From the NCBI GenBank assembly GCA_965203855.1, contig CBDBDN010000005.1, positions 558,001-622,000 on the forward strand: 64,000 nucleotides of DNA. The letters run 5' to 3'. This stretch comes from Bin87 sp965203855. Lineage in GTDB: Bacteria > Chloroflexota > Dehalococcoidia > Lucifugimonadales > UBA3495. The notes under the pieces were generated by a model, which saw only the letters and a list, made by a program, of their open reading frames with translations, made no database searches and was not told the DNA's origin. The position numbers and the translations under genes are program-made. Each line of letters begins with the position of its first letter. The stretch's first letter is position 1. Shown here in pieces: positions 31,431-40,205 of the stretch.

Positions 31431-33398
31431 CTACTCAAACTCAATGCGCGTTTCCCACAGCCGCCGCCCGACAGCAGGGATGTGCTGCCCGGTCAAAATG
31501 CTAACGATGTCGTAATCCGGCAGTTCCTGTTCCACCACGCACCGACCAGCCGCGTCGATTAGCCCGTCATTCGGCCTGAAACCGAGGAAGTCATAGTTAT
31601 CAAACCCGTACTCAACGGCAGCCGGGCGCAAATCCCCCGCATCTGCCGGCACAATATGCAGGAAAAAGTCGGCGGCAATATGTACCGGCAAGCAGTTGTC
31701 CCGGGAGTACCGCAGCGCTCCGACGGCAGTGCGTTCCACCGCAAAGCCCCAATCCAGCGTAAGCCGAGCCCGCCACAGCATATCCCCCGTTTCGCCATAC
31801 TGCCCGGTCAAAACGGTCGCAATGCCATAATCCGGCAGCTCGTACTCTACTACACACCGGCCGGCGGCGTCTATCGTTCCGCCATCCCGGTCAAAACCGA
31901 AGTCATAGCTGTTATAGCCGGGAGCGGCCCCGCCCGGCAGCAAATCGGCGGCATCCACCGGCGCAATCCGCACGAAAAAAGGCGCTGCGGTATCAGCCGG
32001 ACGGCAGTCATCCTTGGCATAACGCAACATACCATCGTCCGTGACCAACACATCAAAATACAGCTTGTTGACCGTGCGGACAGGCGAGAGTTCCTGCGCT
32101 ACCACATCCAGTGCCGTATCAGCAGCCATATCTACCCCCGCCCGCCCCCGACTTTCATAGACGCCAAATCCGGCCCGCTTCCACAAAGCCGGCTCCAGAT
32201 GCTGCACCATACTCGCGGCCAGCAGTTCGTTGCCACGCGCGTTGAGATGGCAGCAGTCGTCTTTGTAGAGCGTTTCCCGGTTGTCGGCAAAGATCCGCGT
32301 CAGGTCATAGTAGTTAATACCCCGTTGGCGCAGTTCATCGCCCAGCCGCCGCCGCAGCTGGGAAGTATCGGGGTAGGCCCGCAGCGCCCGTTTTTGGGAA
32401 TTGTAACAGCAATCCAGTTCCAGGTCGCTGAGCGGTTTGGAATCCGGCACATATTGATTAGGCTGCTGAAAATGATAATACTCGGCGCCGGCAGTGCGGC
32501 TCAAGTTGTCCAGCAACACGGAACTCCGATACCAGACCCGCAGCGCCATGCTGGACAGCTCATATTCATCGGGCACAATGGGCAGAACCGGGCCGTAGCG
32601 ATGCAAGGTGTACTCGCTGGACAAAGCATCGGACAGTTCGTGGTTCAGGTACAATATCTGCGTAGCGGCGCTTTCCCGGAGATAACGATTGACGATGCCG
32701 TAGAGGGCCGACCACCGCCAAGGTTCCGCCGCCGCGCTGGCGGCAAGCCGCTCCTCACGCTGGCGCAGCGTATAGATGCGGCTGAGCGTCAGTTTCTGCG
32801 CGTCGGTGGGACTCTGATGCAACAGATGCCATAAGTGGGGAAAGAATGGGGATACTCCATCATCGTAGTAGTTTCGGAGTGCGAATATCAATTCGTTGTA
32901 GCCGTCCAGGTTGACTATGATGTCATATTCGCCGCCCAGAGACAGAGTATTGGAGATCTGCATTACCTGTTGGGGCTGTTTCATCGCAGGGCCGGCCAGC
33001 CCCAGCACTACCGGCCGCAGCGGAATGCCGTTGTCTCGAAACCAAACCGCCAGCGCATTCGCGAAGGCCGCAGTAACTCTCTGCCCTACCGAACCGCCTA
33101 CCAGCCCAATCAGTACGACGCCGTCCTGCCGGCGCGGCGGTGGCACCCGGTTACTCACGTGATCCGCCTCTACTCGCGTATAGCCGTAATACGGATGTTC
33201 GGCCCGCTCAAAACCCGCCGTCGGAAAGAGTTCCACATCCTCCGCCGCATCCCCGACCGTCGGCTGCGGCCGGGACGGCCCGCCCCCATTAAACTCGCCG
33301 TAAGCAATCAGGTAAGCCGCCTGCGCCATCCCCTCAATGACCAGCAGCGTCATCACTGCCATTATGCAATAAAAGCTGATTCGCTTAATTAGGCCCAT
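31431..33398 (-). CDS. Membrane-anchored SGNH/GDSL hydrolase with duplicated C-terminal repeats
   Basis: A 655-residue protein: one N-terminal membrane helix (residues about 6-28), an SGNH-type hydrolase domain and a C-terminal repeat region. SGNH-like blocks are LVGGSVGQRV (nucleophile Ser), VNLDGYNEL (Asn block) and DDCCHLNARGNELLA (Asp-x-x-His). The last 210 residues hold two copies of a module with the order LRY(A/S)(K/R)D(D/N)C, a YDF-type segment, IDAAGRCVVE, ELPDY and LTGQ. These suggest duplicated extracellular beta domains. The substrate (acyl or acetyl ester) is unknown. ATG 33398 starts the membrane helix. Confidence 0.72.
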   Translation of the reverse strand: MGLIKRISFYCIMAVMTLLVIEGMAQAAYLIAYGEFNGGGPSRPQPTVGDAAEDVELFPTAGFERAEHPYYGYTRVEADHVSNRVPPPRRQDGVVLIGLVGGSVGQRVTAAFANALAVWFRDNGIPLRPVVLGLAGPAMKQPQQVMQISNTLSLGGEYDIIVNLDGYNELIFALRNYYDDGVSPFFPHLWHLLHQSPTDAQKLTLSRIYTLRQREERLAASAAAEPWRWSALYGIVNRYLRESAATQILYLNHELSDALSSEYTLHRYGPVLPIVPDEYELSSMALRVWYRSSVLLDNLSRTAGAEYYHFQQPNQYVPDSKPLSDLELDCCYNSQKRALRAYPDTSQLRRRLGDELRQRGINYYDLTRIFADNRETLYKDDCCHLNARGNELLAASMVQHLEPALWKRAGFGVYESRGRAGVDMAADTALDVVAQELSPVRTVNKLYFDVLVTDDGMLRYAKDDCRPADTAAPFFVRIAPVDAADLLPGGAAPGYNSYDFGFDRDGGTIDAAGRCVVEYELPDYGIATVLTGQYGETGDMLWRARLTLDWGFAVERTAVGALRYSRDNCLPVHIAADFFLHIVPADAGDLRPAAVEYGFDNYDFLGFRPNDGLIDAAGRCVVEQELPDYDIVSILTGQHIPAVGRRLWETRIEFE

Positions 33399-33494
33399 AT
33401 TCACACCCCAACGCCCCAACCGCCATTCCGAACCTATACGCCGTCATTCCGGCGCAAGCCGGAATCCACTCCCCTGCCTGCCGCCCGCTACCGT

Positions 33495-35270
33495 TTAGCG
33501 ACTGGCCGGAGCGTCCGGGTGCCCCACGCGCACCGCAATAACATCCATACCGTGATACTGCTGATGCCGCACCGACATTGCGTAACTCCGCAGCAGCCGC
33601 AGCGACAGCTCCTCCTCCTCCGGCGCCTCCTCATCGTACTGCTGCAACTGCCGTATCCGATCCTCAATGTTCTCATCGTTGCCGCCGCCGATAAACTCCA
33701 GGTCGGCTACCGCGCCCTCGCTGGATGCCACTACTACCAGCTGGCGTTCCTCTTTGGCGGCGTCATCGGCGTCCGGTTCGTCATCGTCCAGAATGGACTC
33801 CAAGTCCAGCGGCGCCAGCGTCAGCAGCGTTTCCTCGGCTACCGCGCTCAGGCGGTCTTTCATCGCGGCGTCCCAGCCCCGCCGGTCGGCGAACCGCGCC
33901 ATAAAAGCGTTCAGCTCCGGCAGCGCGTCAATATGCAGCGGCGACCGGAACCGCATACTGCGCGGGTTCGTCAACTCCAGATACAGGATTAGCGCAATGG
34001 CCGAAAAGCCTCCGGTGGTAACGCCGCTGCTCAGCAGCGCATTCCCCACCGCCCCCAGGTCCGGCAGCGCAAACAGGTCAAACTGAAACGCCGCCCCAAT
34101 CCAAAAGCAGATGCCCGCCGCAATCACTTTCTGACGGTTCTGCTCGGTTTGGATTACAGTACGCGCGCCGTCCACAAACAGCGTCCCCGTTACTACCACC
34201 AGATAGCCCGCCAGCACCGGCCCCGGTATGCCGCTTAACAGCCCGGATACTTTCGGCAGAAAGGCTACCAGTATCAATATGGCGCCAATGCAGTAGCCCA
34301 TCCGCCGCGCCGCCACCCCCGTAATTTGCGTAAAGGCCACAATGCCCGGATGGATAATCGTCGGCACCGCCCCGGCGATGCCGGCCAGCAGGTTGCTGAC
34401 GCCGGCGCCGGCCAGTCCCCGCTGCACCTGCCGAAAGTCAACGGCGCGCTGCTCCCGATGCGCTACCCGCTGCTGCGCGATGGCTTCCCCGTTGGCCTGG
34501 ATGGATATAATCACCCCCAGAAACAGAAAGGCCGGCAGCAGCGTCCAGAACGATACGCCGAAGTCCACTCCCACCCCCGGCCATTCCTGCGGGATGCCCA
34601 CCCACGGCGCGCGCAGCGCCGGCCCGAAATCGTAAATGCCAAAGGCAATGGCGACGACGCAGCCGCCCACTATGCCAATCAGCGGCGCCCACAATCGCAG
34701 CGCCGGCGACGCCCGCAGCGTCAGCACTACCACAATGACCAGCGTAACCAGCGCCGTCAGCGGCGCGGCCACCGGCTCTTTTATCGCTTCCTCGTCCAGC
34801 AGGTCAAACACTACCGACGCCAGCGTAACGGAAAGTATCATCATCACCGTGCCGCCCACCGTGGGCGTTACGATGCGCCGCAGGATAAACAGCCAGCGGG
34901 ATATGACAATCTGCGTTATTGCCGAAACGATAATCAGCGTGGTCAGCGTAGCCGGCGTGCCGTCCACCAGCGCCGTAATGCAGAACGGTATCGTGAAAGC
35001 GGCGGTGAATATCGGCAGGACGGCCCCGGCCCCTACCGGCCCCAGCCGGCGCACCTGGATCAGCGTCGCTACCCCCACCACCAGCAGCGAGGCGAACACC
35101 ATCCACACCAGATAAGCGTCGCCCCGGCCCGACGCCTTGGCCACCACCACCGGCGTTACCAGCAGGGCGGCAGAGGCAATCAGGCTGAACTGCGCGGCAA
35201 GGCCCAGCGATTTCAGCGGCGGCGGCGCCTCGTCCGCTTCATAGCGGGGATTCTGCGATACGGATGCCGT
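33495..35270 (-). CDS. NCS2 xanthine/uracil-type permease with C-terminal cytosolic domain; probable ACG start
   Basis: A nucleobase:cation symporter-2-like membrane protein with about 12 hydrophobic segments, containing TPTVGGTVMM and NLLAGIAGAVPT in the core. About 150 extra residues follow the last helix (from ELNAFMARFADRRGW) with AVAEETLLTL and ELSLRLLRSYAMSVRHQQ, a pattern like a degenerate GHKL ATPase (anti-sigma kinase-type) domain. The first standard start is GTG 35150, but translation upstream yields NPRYEADEAPPPLKSLGLAAQ, a typical NCS2 N-terminus. The only start with a ribosome site is ACG 35270, 7 nt after GGGAGG (35283-35278). Either ACG is used or an ATG was mutated there. Length 591 residues from ACG. 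Confidence 0.75.
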   Translation of the reverse strand, partial: TASVSQNPRYEADEAPPPLKSLGLAAQFSLIASAALLVTPVVVAKASGRGDAYLVWMVFASLLVVGVATLIQVRRLGPVGAGAVLPIFTAAFTIPFCITALVDGTPATLTTLIIVSAITQIVISRWLFILRRIVTPTVGGTVMMILSVTLASVVFDLLDEEAIKEPVAAPLTALVTLVIVVVLTLRASPALRLWAPLIGIVGGCVVAIAFGIYDFGPALRAPWVGIPQEWPGVGVDFGVSFWTLLPAFLFLGVIISIQANGEAIAQQRVAHREQRAVDFRQVQRGLAGAGVSNLLAGIAGAVPTIIHPGIVAFTQITGVAARRMGYCIGAILILVAFLPKVSGLLSGIPGPVLAGYLVVVTGTLFVDGARTVIQTEQNRQKVIAAGICFWIGAAFQFDLFALPDLGAVGNALLSSGVTTGGFSAIALILYLELTNPRSMRFRSPLHIDALPELNAFMARFADRRGWDAAMKDRLSAVAEETLLTLAPLDLESILDDDEPDADDAAKEERQLVVVASSEGAVADLEFIGGGNDENIEDRIRQLQQYDEEAPEEEELSLRLLRSYAMSVRHQQYHGMDVIAVRVGHPDAPASR

Positions 35271-35474
35271 AAGACTGCCTCCCGGTCAGCAAGGTTGAGC
35301 GCGTCGGACTCTCCCGGCCCGGCTGCCGCACTGCAACACAGCCGCCGCCGCAATTACAGCGGCTGCGACTATGGTACAATTGCGGTTGACTGCCGAACCG
35401 CAAATCACGGCCGGCCGACAACGCCCGCCGCAGTCTATCAATGCCAACCCGGTATAGTCAAACCTACTCCAGCC
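35271..35474. other. Region between the permease and the tandem array
   Basis: No gene recognised. CCGCAATTACAGCGGCTGCG resembles a hairpin sequence near 23151. TGGTACAAT at 35372-35380 on the plus strand is a possible extended -10; a transcript from it would include the downstream array before the acyl-CoA dehydrogenase gene. Confidence 0.35.
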
Positions 35475-35735
35475 AACCGTCATTCCGAACCCCTAACCGT
35501 CATTCCGGACCCCCAAACCGTCATTCCGAACCCCTAACCGTCATTCCAACCCCTAACCGTCATTCCAACCCCTAACCGTCATTCCAACCCCTAACCGTCA
35601 TTCCAACCCCTAACCGTCATTCCAACCCCTAACCGTCATTCCAACCCCTAACCGTCATTCCAACCCCTAACCGTCATTCCAACCCCTAACCGTCATTCCA
35701 ACCCCTAACCGTCATTGCGGCGCAAGCCGGAATCC
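35475..35735. repeat. Minisatellite: 13 copies of AACCGTCATTCCAACCCCT
   Basis: Copies begin at 35475, 35495, 35516 and 35536, then every 19 bp to 35707. Those from 35536 to 35688 are exact or near-exact 19-mers. The last copy merges into a palindrome GTCATTGCGGCGCAAGCCGGAATCC. The repeat unit is therefore the left half of the dispersed palindrome plus a C-rich spacer. It lies 130 bp before the acyl-CoA dehydrogenase gene. Confidence 0.95.
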
Positions 35736-35861
35736 AATCCCTGCATCCAAGCACCCCGGCCTGCGCCGCAATATCGGACTTATCCCTATACCGACTAAAA
35801 CGGAACCCCGCCATCCGAATGAACTTGCGGCGGTACTCAACCCCATCTCCGGAGGTCTCTC

Positions 35862-37016
35862 GTGATTGACCTGATGCTTACCGAATCGGAAAAGATGCTG
35901 CAAAATATGGTGCGGGATTTCGCCGAGCGCGAAGTAATGCCCCGCAGCGCCGAACTGGACGAAAAGGCCGAATTTTCTTGGGACAACTGGCGCGGCATGG
36001 CCCGGCTCGGACTTGCCGGCGTTGGCGTTGACCCGGCCTATGGCGGCAGCGGCGGCGGATTCCGCCAGTCCTCCATCGCCATCTCCGAAATCGCCCGCGC
36101 CGACGCCGCCGCCAGCGTTTCCCTCGCCGCCCATCTCGGCCTCGGCCTGGAAACCATCGCCCGCTTCGGCAACGAGGAGCAGAAACAGCAGTACCTGCCC
36201 TCCCTGGCGTCCGGCGACGGCATCGCCGCCTGGGCGCTCACCGAGCCGGGCAGTGGCTCCGACGCCGCCGCTATGGCCACCGTCGCCGCCCGCCGCAACG
36301 GCTCCTGGGTGCTGAACGGCTCCAAGCAGTTCATCACCAACGCCGAAGTTGCCGAAACGCTCGTCGTGTTCGCCAATCAGGACCGTTCCGCCGGCTACCG
36401 GGGCGTCTGCGCCTTTATCGTTCCCGCCGGCACTCCCGGAATGCAGATTAACCCGCAGCACAACAAAATGGGTATCCGGGCCTCCAGCACCTGCGAAATC
36501 GTCTTTGAGGACGCTGAAATCCCCGCCGACAACATCATCGGCGAGCCGGGCATGGGCTTCCGCTACGCAATGGACATCCTGGACTCCAGCCGCATCTCCA
36601 TTGCCGCCCAGTGCGTTGGCATCGGCCAGGCCGCTTTGGAGGAAGCCGTGCGCTACGCCCAGCTGCGGGAAAGTTTCGGCAAGCCGCTGGCCCAGCACCA
36701 GGCAATCCAGTTCAAGCTGGCCGACATCGCCGCCGCCGTCCATTCGGCGCGCATTGCTACGATGCACGCCGCTACTCTGCGCGACGATGGCCTGCCGTTC
36801 ATCAACGAAGCGTCTATGGCCAAACTGCTGGCGTCCGAAATGTGCAACAACGCCGCCTACGAAGCGATGCAGATACACGGCGGCATCGGCTATTTCAAGG
36901 AATCCCGCATTGAACGCATTTTCCGCGACGCCCGCGTAACCACCATCTACGAAGGCACTTCCGAAGTGCAGCGCATGATTATCGCCCGCCAGGTACTGGC
37001 GCAGTACCCGGTATAA
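35862..37016 (+). CDS. Acyl-CoA dehydrogenase
   Basis: A 384-residue FAD-dependent acyl-CoA dehydrogenase. WALTEPGSGSDAAAM is the first family signature, QFITNAEVAETLVVF and MGIRASSTCEIVFEDAEIP follow, and the second signature runs through MQIHGGIGYFKESRIERIFRD. The catalytic Glu is in IYEGTSEVQR. It introduces the alpha-beta double bond in short or branched acyl-CoA; electron transfer flavoprotein genes are absent here. The start is GTG 35862 with GGAGG 7 nt upstream. Context with mutase and epimerase suggests breakdown of branched-chain or odd-chain acyl groups through propionyl-CoA. Confidence 0.94.
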   Translation: MIDLMLTESEKMLQNMVRDFAEREVMPRSAELDEKAEFSWDNWRGMARLGLAGVGVDPAYGGSGGGFRQSSIAISEIARADAAASVSLAAHLGLGLETIARFGNEEQKQQYLPSLASGDGIAAWALTEPGSGSDAAAMATVAARRNGSWVLNGSKQFITNAEVAETLVVFANQDRSAGYRGVCAFIVPAGTPGMQINPQHNKMGIRASSTCEIVFEDAEIPADNIIGEPGMGFRYAMDILDSSRISIAAQCVGIGQAALEEAVRYAQLRESFGKPLAQHQAIQFKLADIAAAVHSARIATMHAATLRDDGLPFINEASMAKLLASEMCNNAAYEAMQIHGGIGYFKESRIERIFRDARVTTIYEGTSEVQRMIIARQVLAQYPV

Positions 37017-37262
37017 ACGCCGCCGCAATCCCCCATCCCGTCATTCGTCTTACGCCGGAAACCCAGTGCCATCCCCCCAAATCCGTCATTCCGGCGCCAG
37101 CCGAAATCCAAAGCCGCATCTCTCCCATCCCGTCATTCGTCTTACGCCGGAAACCCAGCGCCATCGCCCCAACTTCGTCATTCCGGCGCAGGCCGGAAAC
37201 CAAAGCCGCATCTCCCCCATCCCGTCATTCCGGCGCAAGCCGGAATCCAGCCCCCTGCGATA
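37017..37262. repeat. Cluster of palindrome copies and 40-bp direct repeats
   Basis: The gap holds about five palindrome-related units: CCCGTCATTCGTCTTACGCCGGAAACCCAG twice (37038, 37123), GTCATTCCGGCGCCAGCCGAAATCC (about 37084), GTCATTCCGGCGCAGGCCGGAAACC (about 37177) and an intact copy ending at 37248. The intervening CAAAGCCGCATCTC module is also duplicated. Confidence 0.85.
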
Positions 37263-37277
37263 GAAAGGACAACCACA

Positions 37278-37688
37278 ATGCCCGAAGTTTGCGCCGTCAA
37301 CTATGTTGACCACGTCGGCATCGCCGTCAGCGACATCCGCGCCGCCCTGCATTTCTTTGGCGCCAACTTCGGCACGCCGGACGCCGCCATCGTTGACCTG
37401 GACGACCAGGGCGTCCGCGCCTGCCTCATCGCAGTCGGGGAAACCCGTCTGGAGCTGTTGCAGCCCCTGTCCCCCGAAAGCGCCGTCGGCCGCTTCATAG
37501 AACGCCGCGGCGAGGGGCTGCATCATCTTGCCCTGAATGTCAACGACATCGCCGGCAAACTGCAAATCCTTTCCGACAGCGGCTTGTCGCTGATTGACGC
37601 CGCGCCCCGGCATGGACTGTCGGGAACCATCGGTTTTGTGCATCCCCGTTCCGTGTTCGGCGTGCTTACCGAACTGGTGGAAAACTAG
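37278..37688 (+). CDS. mce: Methylmalonyl-CoA epimerase
   Basis: A 136-residue VOC-fold epimerase that interconverts (S)- and (R)-methylmalonyl-CoA. Metal ligands are expected from YVDHVGIAVSD (His), EGLHHLALNVND (His) and the C-terminal Glu in LTELVEN; LELLQPLSPES after the second strand is typical. ATG 37278 has GAAAGGA about 10 nt upstream. Together with the mutase large subunit at 29579 it gives the propionyl-CoA to succinyl-CoA route. Confidence 0.9.
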   Translation: MPEVCAVNYVDHVGIAVSDIRAALHFFGANFGTPDAAIVDLDDQGVRACLIAVGETRLELLQPLSPESAVGRFIERRGEGLHHLALNVNDIAGKLQILSDSGLSLIDAAPRHGLSGTIGFVHPRSVFGVLTELVEN

Positions 37689-37724
37689 CCGCCGCCGGCC
37701 CCGCCGCCAGTCCAGGATACAATC

Positions 37725-38771
37725 GTGCCGGCGCACGTAGTCTATGGCGATACCTTTCTGGTCGCCCGCCAGGCGCAGCGCATCCGCCAGGAAGCCGGCG
37801 CCGCCGACTTGATGGAATCCAACCGGCAGCGCGTGGCGGCGGCCCAGTCCCAACCCGCCGCAACGCTGGCAATGTGCCAGTCGCTCCCCTTTCTGGAACC
37901 CATCCGACTGGTCGAAATAGAGGGCGCGCTGGCTACCCAGGAAAACGCCGGCGGCGGACGCAGCAGCAGCAGTTCCGCATCCCGCAGCCGGGGCGCCGGA
38001 ACCGGATCCGGCGCCGGACGGCAGCGCAACTCCGGCGCCGCTACCGGCTGGACGCAGCTGGCCGAAGCCATCCCCCAACTGCCCGACAGTACTCTGCTGA
38101 TTTTCACCGACGGCGACATCGGCGCGCGCAACCCGCTGCTGCGCGCCCTGTCCGCAACGGCAACTATCCATCGCCAAACTGCCCCGTCCGGCGCGGATTT
38201 GGACCGCTGGATTAAGCAGACGGCATCGGAACACGGCGCCGCCATCACGCCGCCGGCCGTCCGCGCTCTCAACGAAATGGTAGGCGGCGACCTGTGGACG
38301 CTGGATCGGGAACTTGCCAAGCTGTCGCTGTACGCCGCCGGCCGGGAAATCGGCGAGCCGGATGTCCGCGCCCTGGTGCCTTACGCGCCGGACACCAACA
38401 TATTCGCCGCCGTGGACGCCATCATTGACCGGCGCCCCGGCGATGCGCTGCGGCTGCTTACGCAGCTGATGCGCGAGGGCCGCGAACCCCTCTATCTGAT
38501 TGCAATGATTGAACGCCAGCTGCGGCTGATGGCGCTGGCCCGCGACCTCGCCGACCGGGGCGTGCCGCAAGGCGAAATGGGCCGGCGTATGGGCACTAAT
38601 TCCGATTTCGTCGTCCGCAAAACCCTGGGCCAAGCCCGCCGCGCCAACTTGCCCGCCATCGCCCGAATGTACCGCCGCGCCCTCCGCTGCGACCTGGACA
38701 TCAAAACCGGGCGCATGGAGCCCGAAGTATCACTAGAACTGCTGGTTGCCGATTTGACGACGGGCGCATAA
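37725..38771 (+). CDS. holA: DNA polymerase III delta subunit
   Basis: A 348-residue HolA-family protein, the clamp-loader subunit that opens the beta clamp. The N-terminus VVYGDTFLVARQAQRI, a central LLIFTDGDI with NPLLRAL, and the C-terminal helical region VDAIIDRRPGDALRLLTQLM, REPLYLIAMIERQLRLM and RRALRCDLDIKTGRMEPEVSLELLVADL match the family. An unusual Ser/Gly/Arg-rich stretch at residues about 80-105 interrupts the N-terminal domain. The start is GTG 37725 with CCAGGA upstream. Confidence 0.9.
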   Translation: MPAHVVYGDTFLVARQAQRIRQEAGAADLMESNRQRVAAAQSQPAATLAMCQSLPFLEPIRLVEIEGALATQENAGGGRSSSSSASRSRGAGTGSGAGRQRNSGAATGWTQLAEAIPQLPDSTLLIFTDGDIGARNPLLRALSATATIHRQTAPSGADLDRWIKQTASEHGAAITPPAVRALNEMVGGDLWTLDRELAKLSLYAAGREIGEPDVRALVPYAPDTNIFAAVDAIIDRRPGDALRLLTQLMREGREPLYLIAMIERQLRLMALARDLADRGVPQGEMGRRMGTNSDFVVRKTLGQARRANLPAIARMYRRALRCDLDIKTGRMEPEVSLELLVADLTTGA

Positions 38772-38796
38772 ACTCGGCGGGCGTGTCCGGGGGTAA

Positions 38797-39138
38797 ATGG
38801 CATGGATGGACAAGATTGGTAGATGGACGGAATTCTCACTGGTAGAGGTGCGTACAATGTTCCAGAACATCAGAAAGCAAAAGGAACACGCCCACAATGT
38901 GGGCTATGCCCAAGGCTACGAGCAAGCCCGCCATGATCTGGGGTTGCCGCCGCTGCCGGAGCCGGACGGGAATGGAGCAGCCGCACCGGCAACGCCGGCA
39001 ACCCCGTCGGCCCGCCGTATGCTGGACGCTATTGAGCAGTTTGGCGTTGCCGAGGACGGAATGGTCAAGATTCCGGCGGAAACCCTGGCCGTCATCCGGT
39101 TTATGATGAACGGAACGGACGCCGCCCCCGCCGATTGA
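38797..39138 (+). CDS. Small hypothetical protein
   Basis: A 113-residue protein of no recognised family. MFQNIRKQKEHAHNVGYAQGYEQARHD begins a charged helical part, a Pro/Ala-rich linker (about residues 55-70) follows, then a conserved-looking C-terminal helix pair (ARRMLDAIEQFG, IPAETLAVIRFMM). ATG 38797 is 25 nt after holA; ATG 38857, behind GAGGTG, would give a 93-residue product starting MFQNIRK and is at least as likely. Confidence 0.55.
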   Translation: MAWMDKIGRWTEFSLVEVRTMFQNIRKQKEHAHNVGYAQGYEQARHDLGLPPLPEPDGNGAAAPATPATPSARRMLDAIEQFGVAEDGMVKIPAETLAVIRFMMNGTDAAPAD

Positions 39139-39165
39139 TTGCTGCTTGCCGATTACTGGCTGCAA

Positions 39166-40140
39166 TTACGGATAATCCACCGGGTTATAGCACGCCGCCC
39201 ACTGCCCCGGCGCCAGCTCCGACAGCGCCGGCGGCCCGTCCGTCCGGCAGCGCGTTACCGCTTTCGGGCAGCGCGGCACAAAGGGACACTGCCCCGTCGG
39301 GTTTATCAGATCCGGCGGCGTACCCCGCAGCGTTGCCAGCCGCCGGCCCGCCGCATCCAGCCGGGGCAGCGTTTGCAGCAGCGACCAGGTATAAGGATGC
39401 CGCGGCTGCCGGAACAGCGGCAGCAAGTCGGCGTACTCCACCAGATGCCCGGCGTACATCACGCCCACCCGATGCGCCATATTAGCCACCACGCCCATAT
39501 CGTGCGTAATCAGCAGGATGGCCGACCTGGAATCCCGGCTCAACCCTTTCAGCCGTTCCAAAATCTCCGCTTGCAGCGTAACATCCACGCTGGAAGTTAC
39601 CTCGTCCGCAATCAGCAGACGCGGACGCATCACCATCGCCATCGCCAGCATTACCCGCTGGCACTGCCCCCCGCTCAAAGTGAACGGATAGGCCCCCATA
39701 ATCCGGCGCGGATCCGGCACCCCCAGCTCCCGCAGCATCTCCTGGCACACCCCGCCCGCCGCCCGCCGGCTCAACTGCGAGTGCGTAATGATTACTTCGG
39801 TCAGCTGCGCCCCGATGGTCTGCACCGGATTCAGCGCGGCCTGCGCGTCCTGGAATACCAGCGACATCGCCTTGCCGCGCCGCTGCCGCCGCTGCTCCTC
39901 CGCTGCCGCCGCCAGGTCAACCCCGTCAAACACGATGCGCCCGCCGGTGATGGCGCCGTTGTCGGGCAGCAGCCCCATCACCGCCAGCGCCAGCGCGCTC
40001 TTGCCGGCGCCGCTCTCCCCCACCACGCAGAAGATCTCCTCCTCCCGCTGCTCAAACGACACGCCGTTGACCGCCTGCACCGTCCCGTTGGGAGTGCGGT
40101 ACTCTACCCGCAGGTTTTCAACTTGCAGCAAAGCGGACAT
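39166..40140 (-). CDS. Oligopeptide/dipeptide-type ABC transporter ATP-binding protein
   Basis: A 324-residue ATPase of the DppD/OppD type. Walker A is GESGAGKSA, the signature LSGGQCQR, and Walker B LLIADEVTSSVDV, where the usual ADEPTTALDV is altered though the catalytic Glu is kept. The C-terminal oligopeptide-transporter extension contains HPYTWSLLQTLPRLD and Cys-rich PFVPRCPKAVTRC, which in this family can bind an iron-sulfur or metal centre. Partner permeases, the second ATPase and the binding protein are not adjacent, so it may be a detached part of a peptide or nickel importer. Start ATG 40140. Confidence 0.87.
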   Translation of the reverse strand: MSALLQVENLRVEYRTPNGTVQAVNGVSFEQREEEIFCVVGESGAGKSALALAVMGLLPDNGAITGGRIVFDGVDLAAAAEEQRRQRRGKAMSLVFQDAQAALNPVQTIGAQLTEVIITHSQLSRRAAGGVCQEMLRELGVPDPRRIMGAYPFTLSGGQCQRVMLAMAMVMRPRLLIADEVTSSVDVTLQAEILERLKGLSRDSRSAILLITHDMGVVANMAHRVGVMYAGHLVEYADLLPLFRQPRHPYTWSLLQTLPRLDAAGRRLATLRGTPPDLINPTGQCPFVPRCPKAVTRCRTDGPPALSELAPGQWAACYNPVDYP

Positions 40141-40205
40141 ACCGACCTGATGCCCTGATGGCGTTACAACGGCGGCAATACTACCCGGCCTGAAGCGAAC
40201 CGGCG

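Noticed and set aside
35475..35735. Possible CRISPR array
   Set aside because: The 19-bp period has no unique spacers between units, units are contiguous, and no cas genes are nearby; it is a minisatellite.
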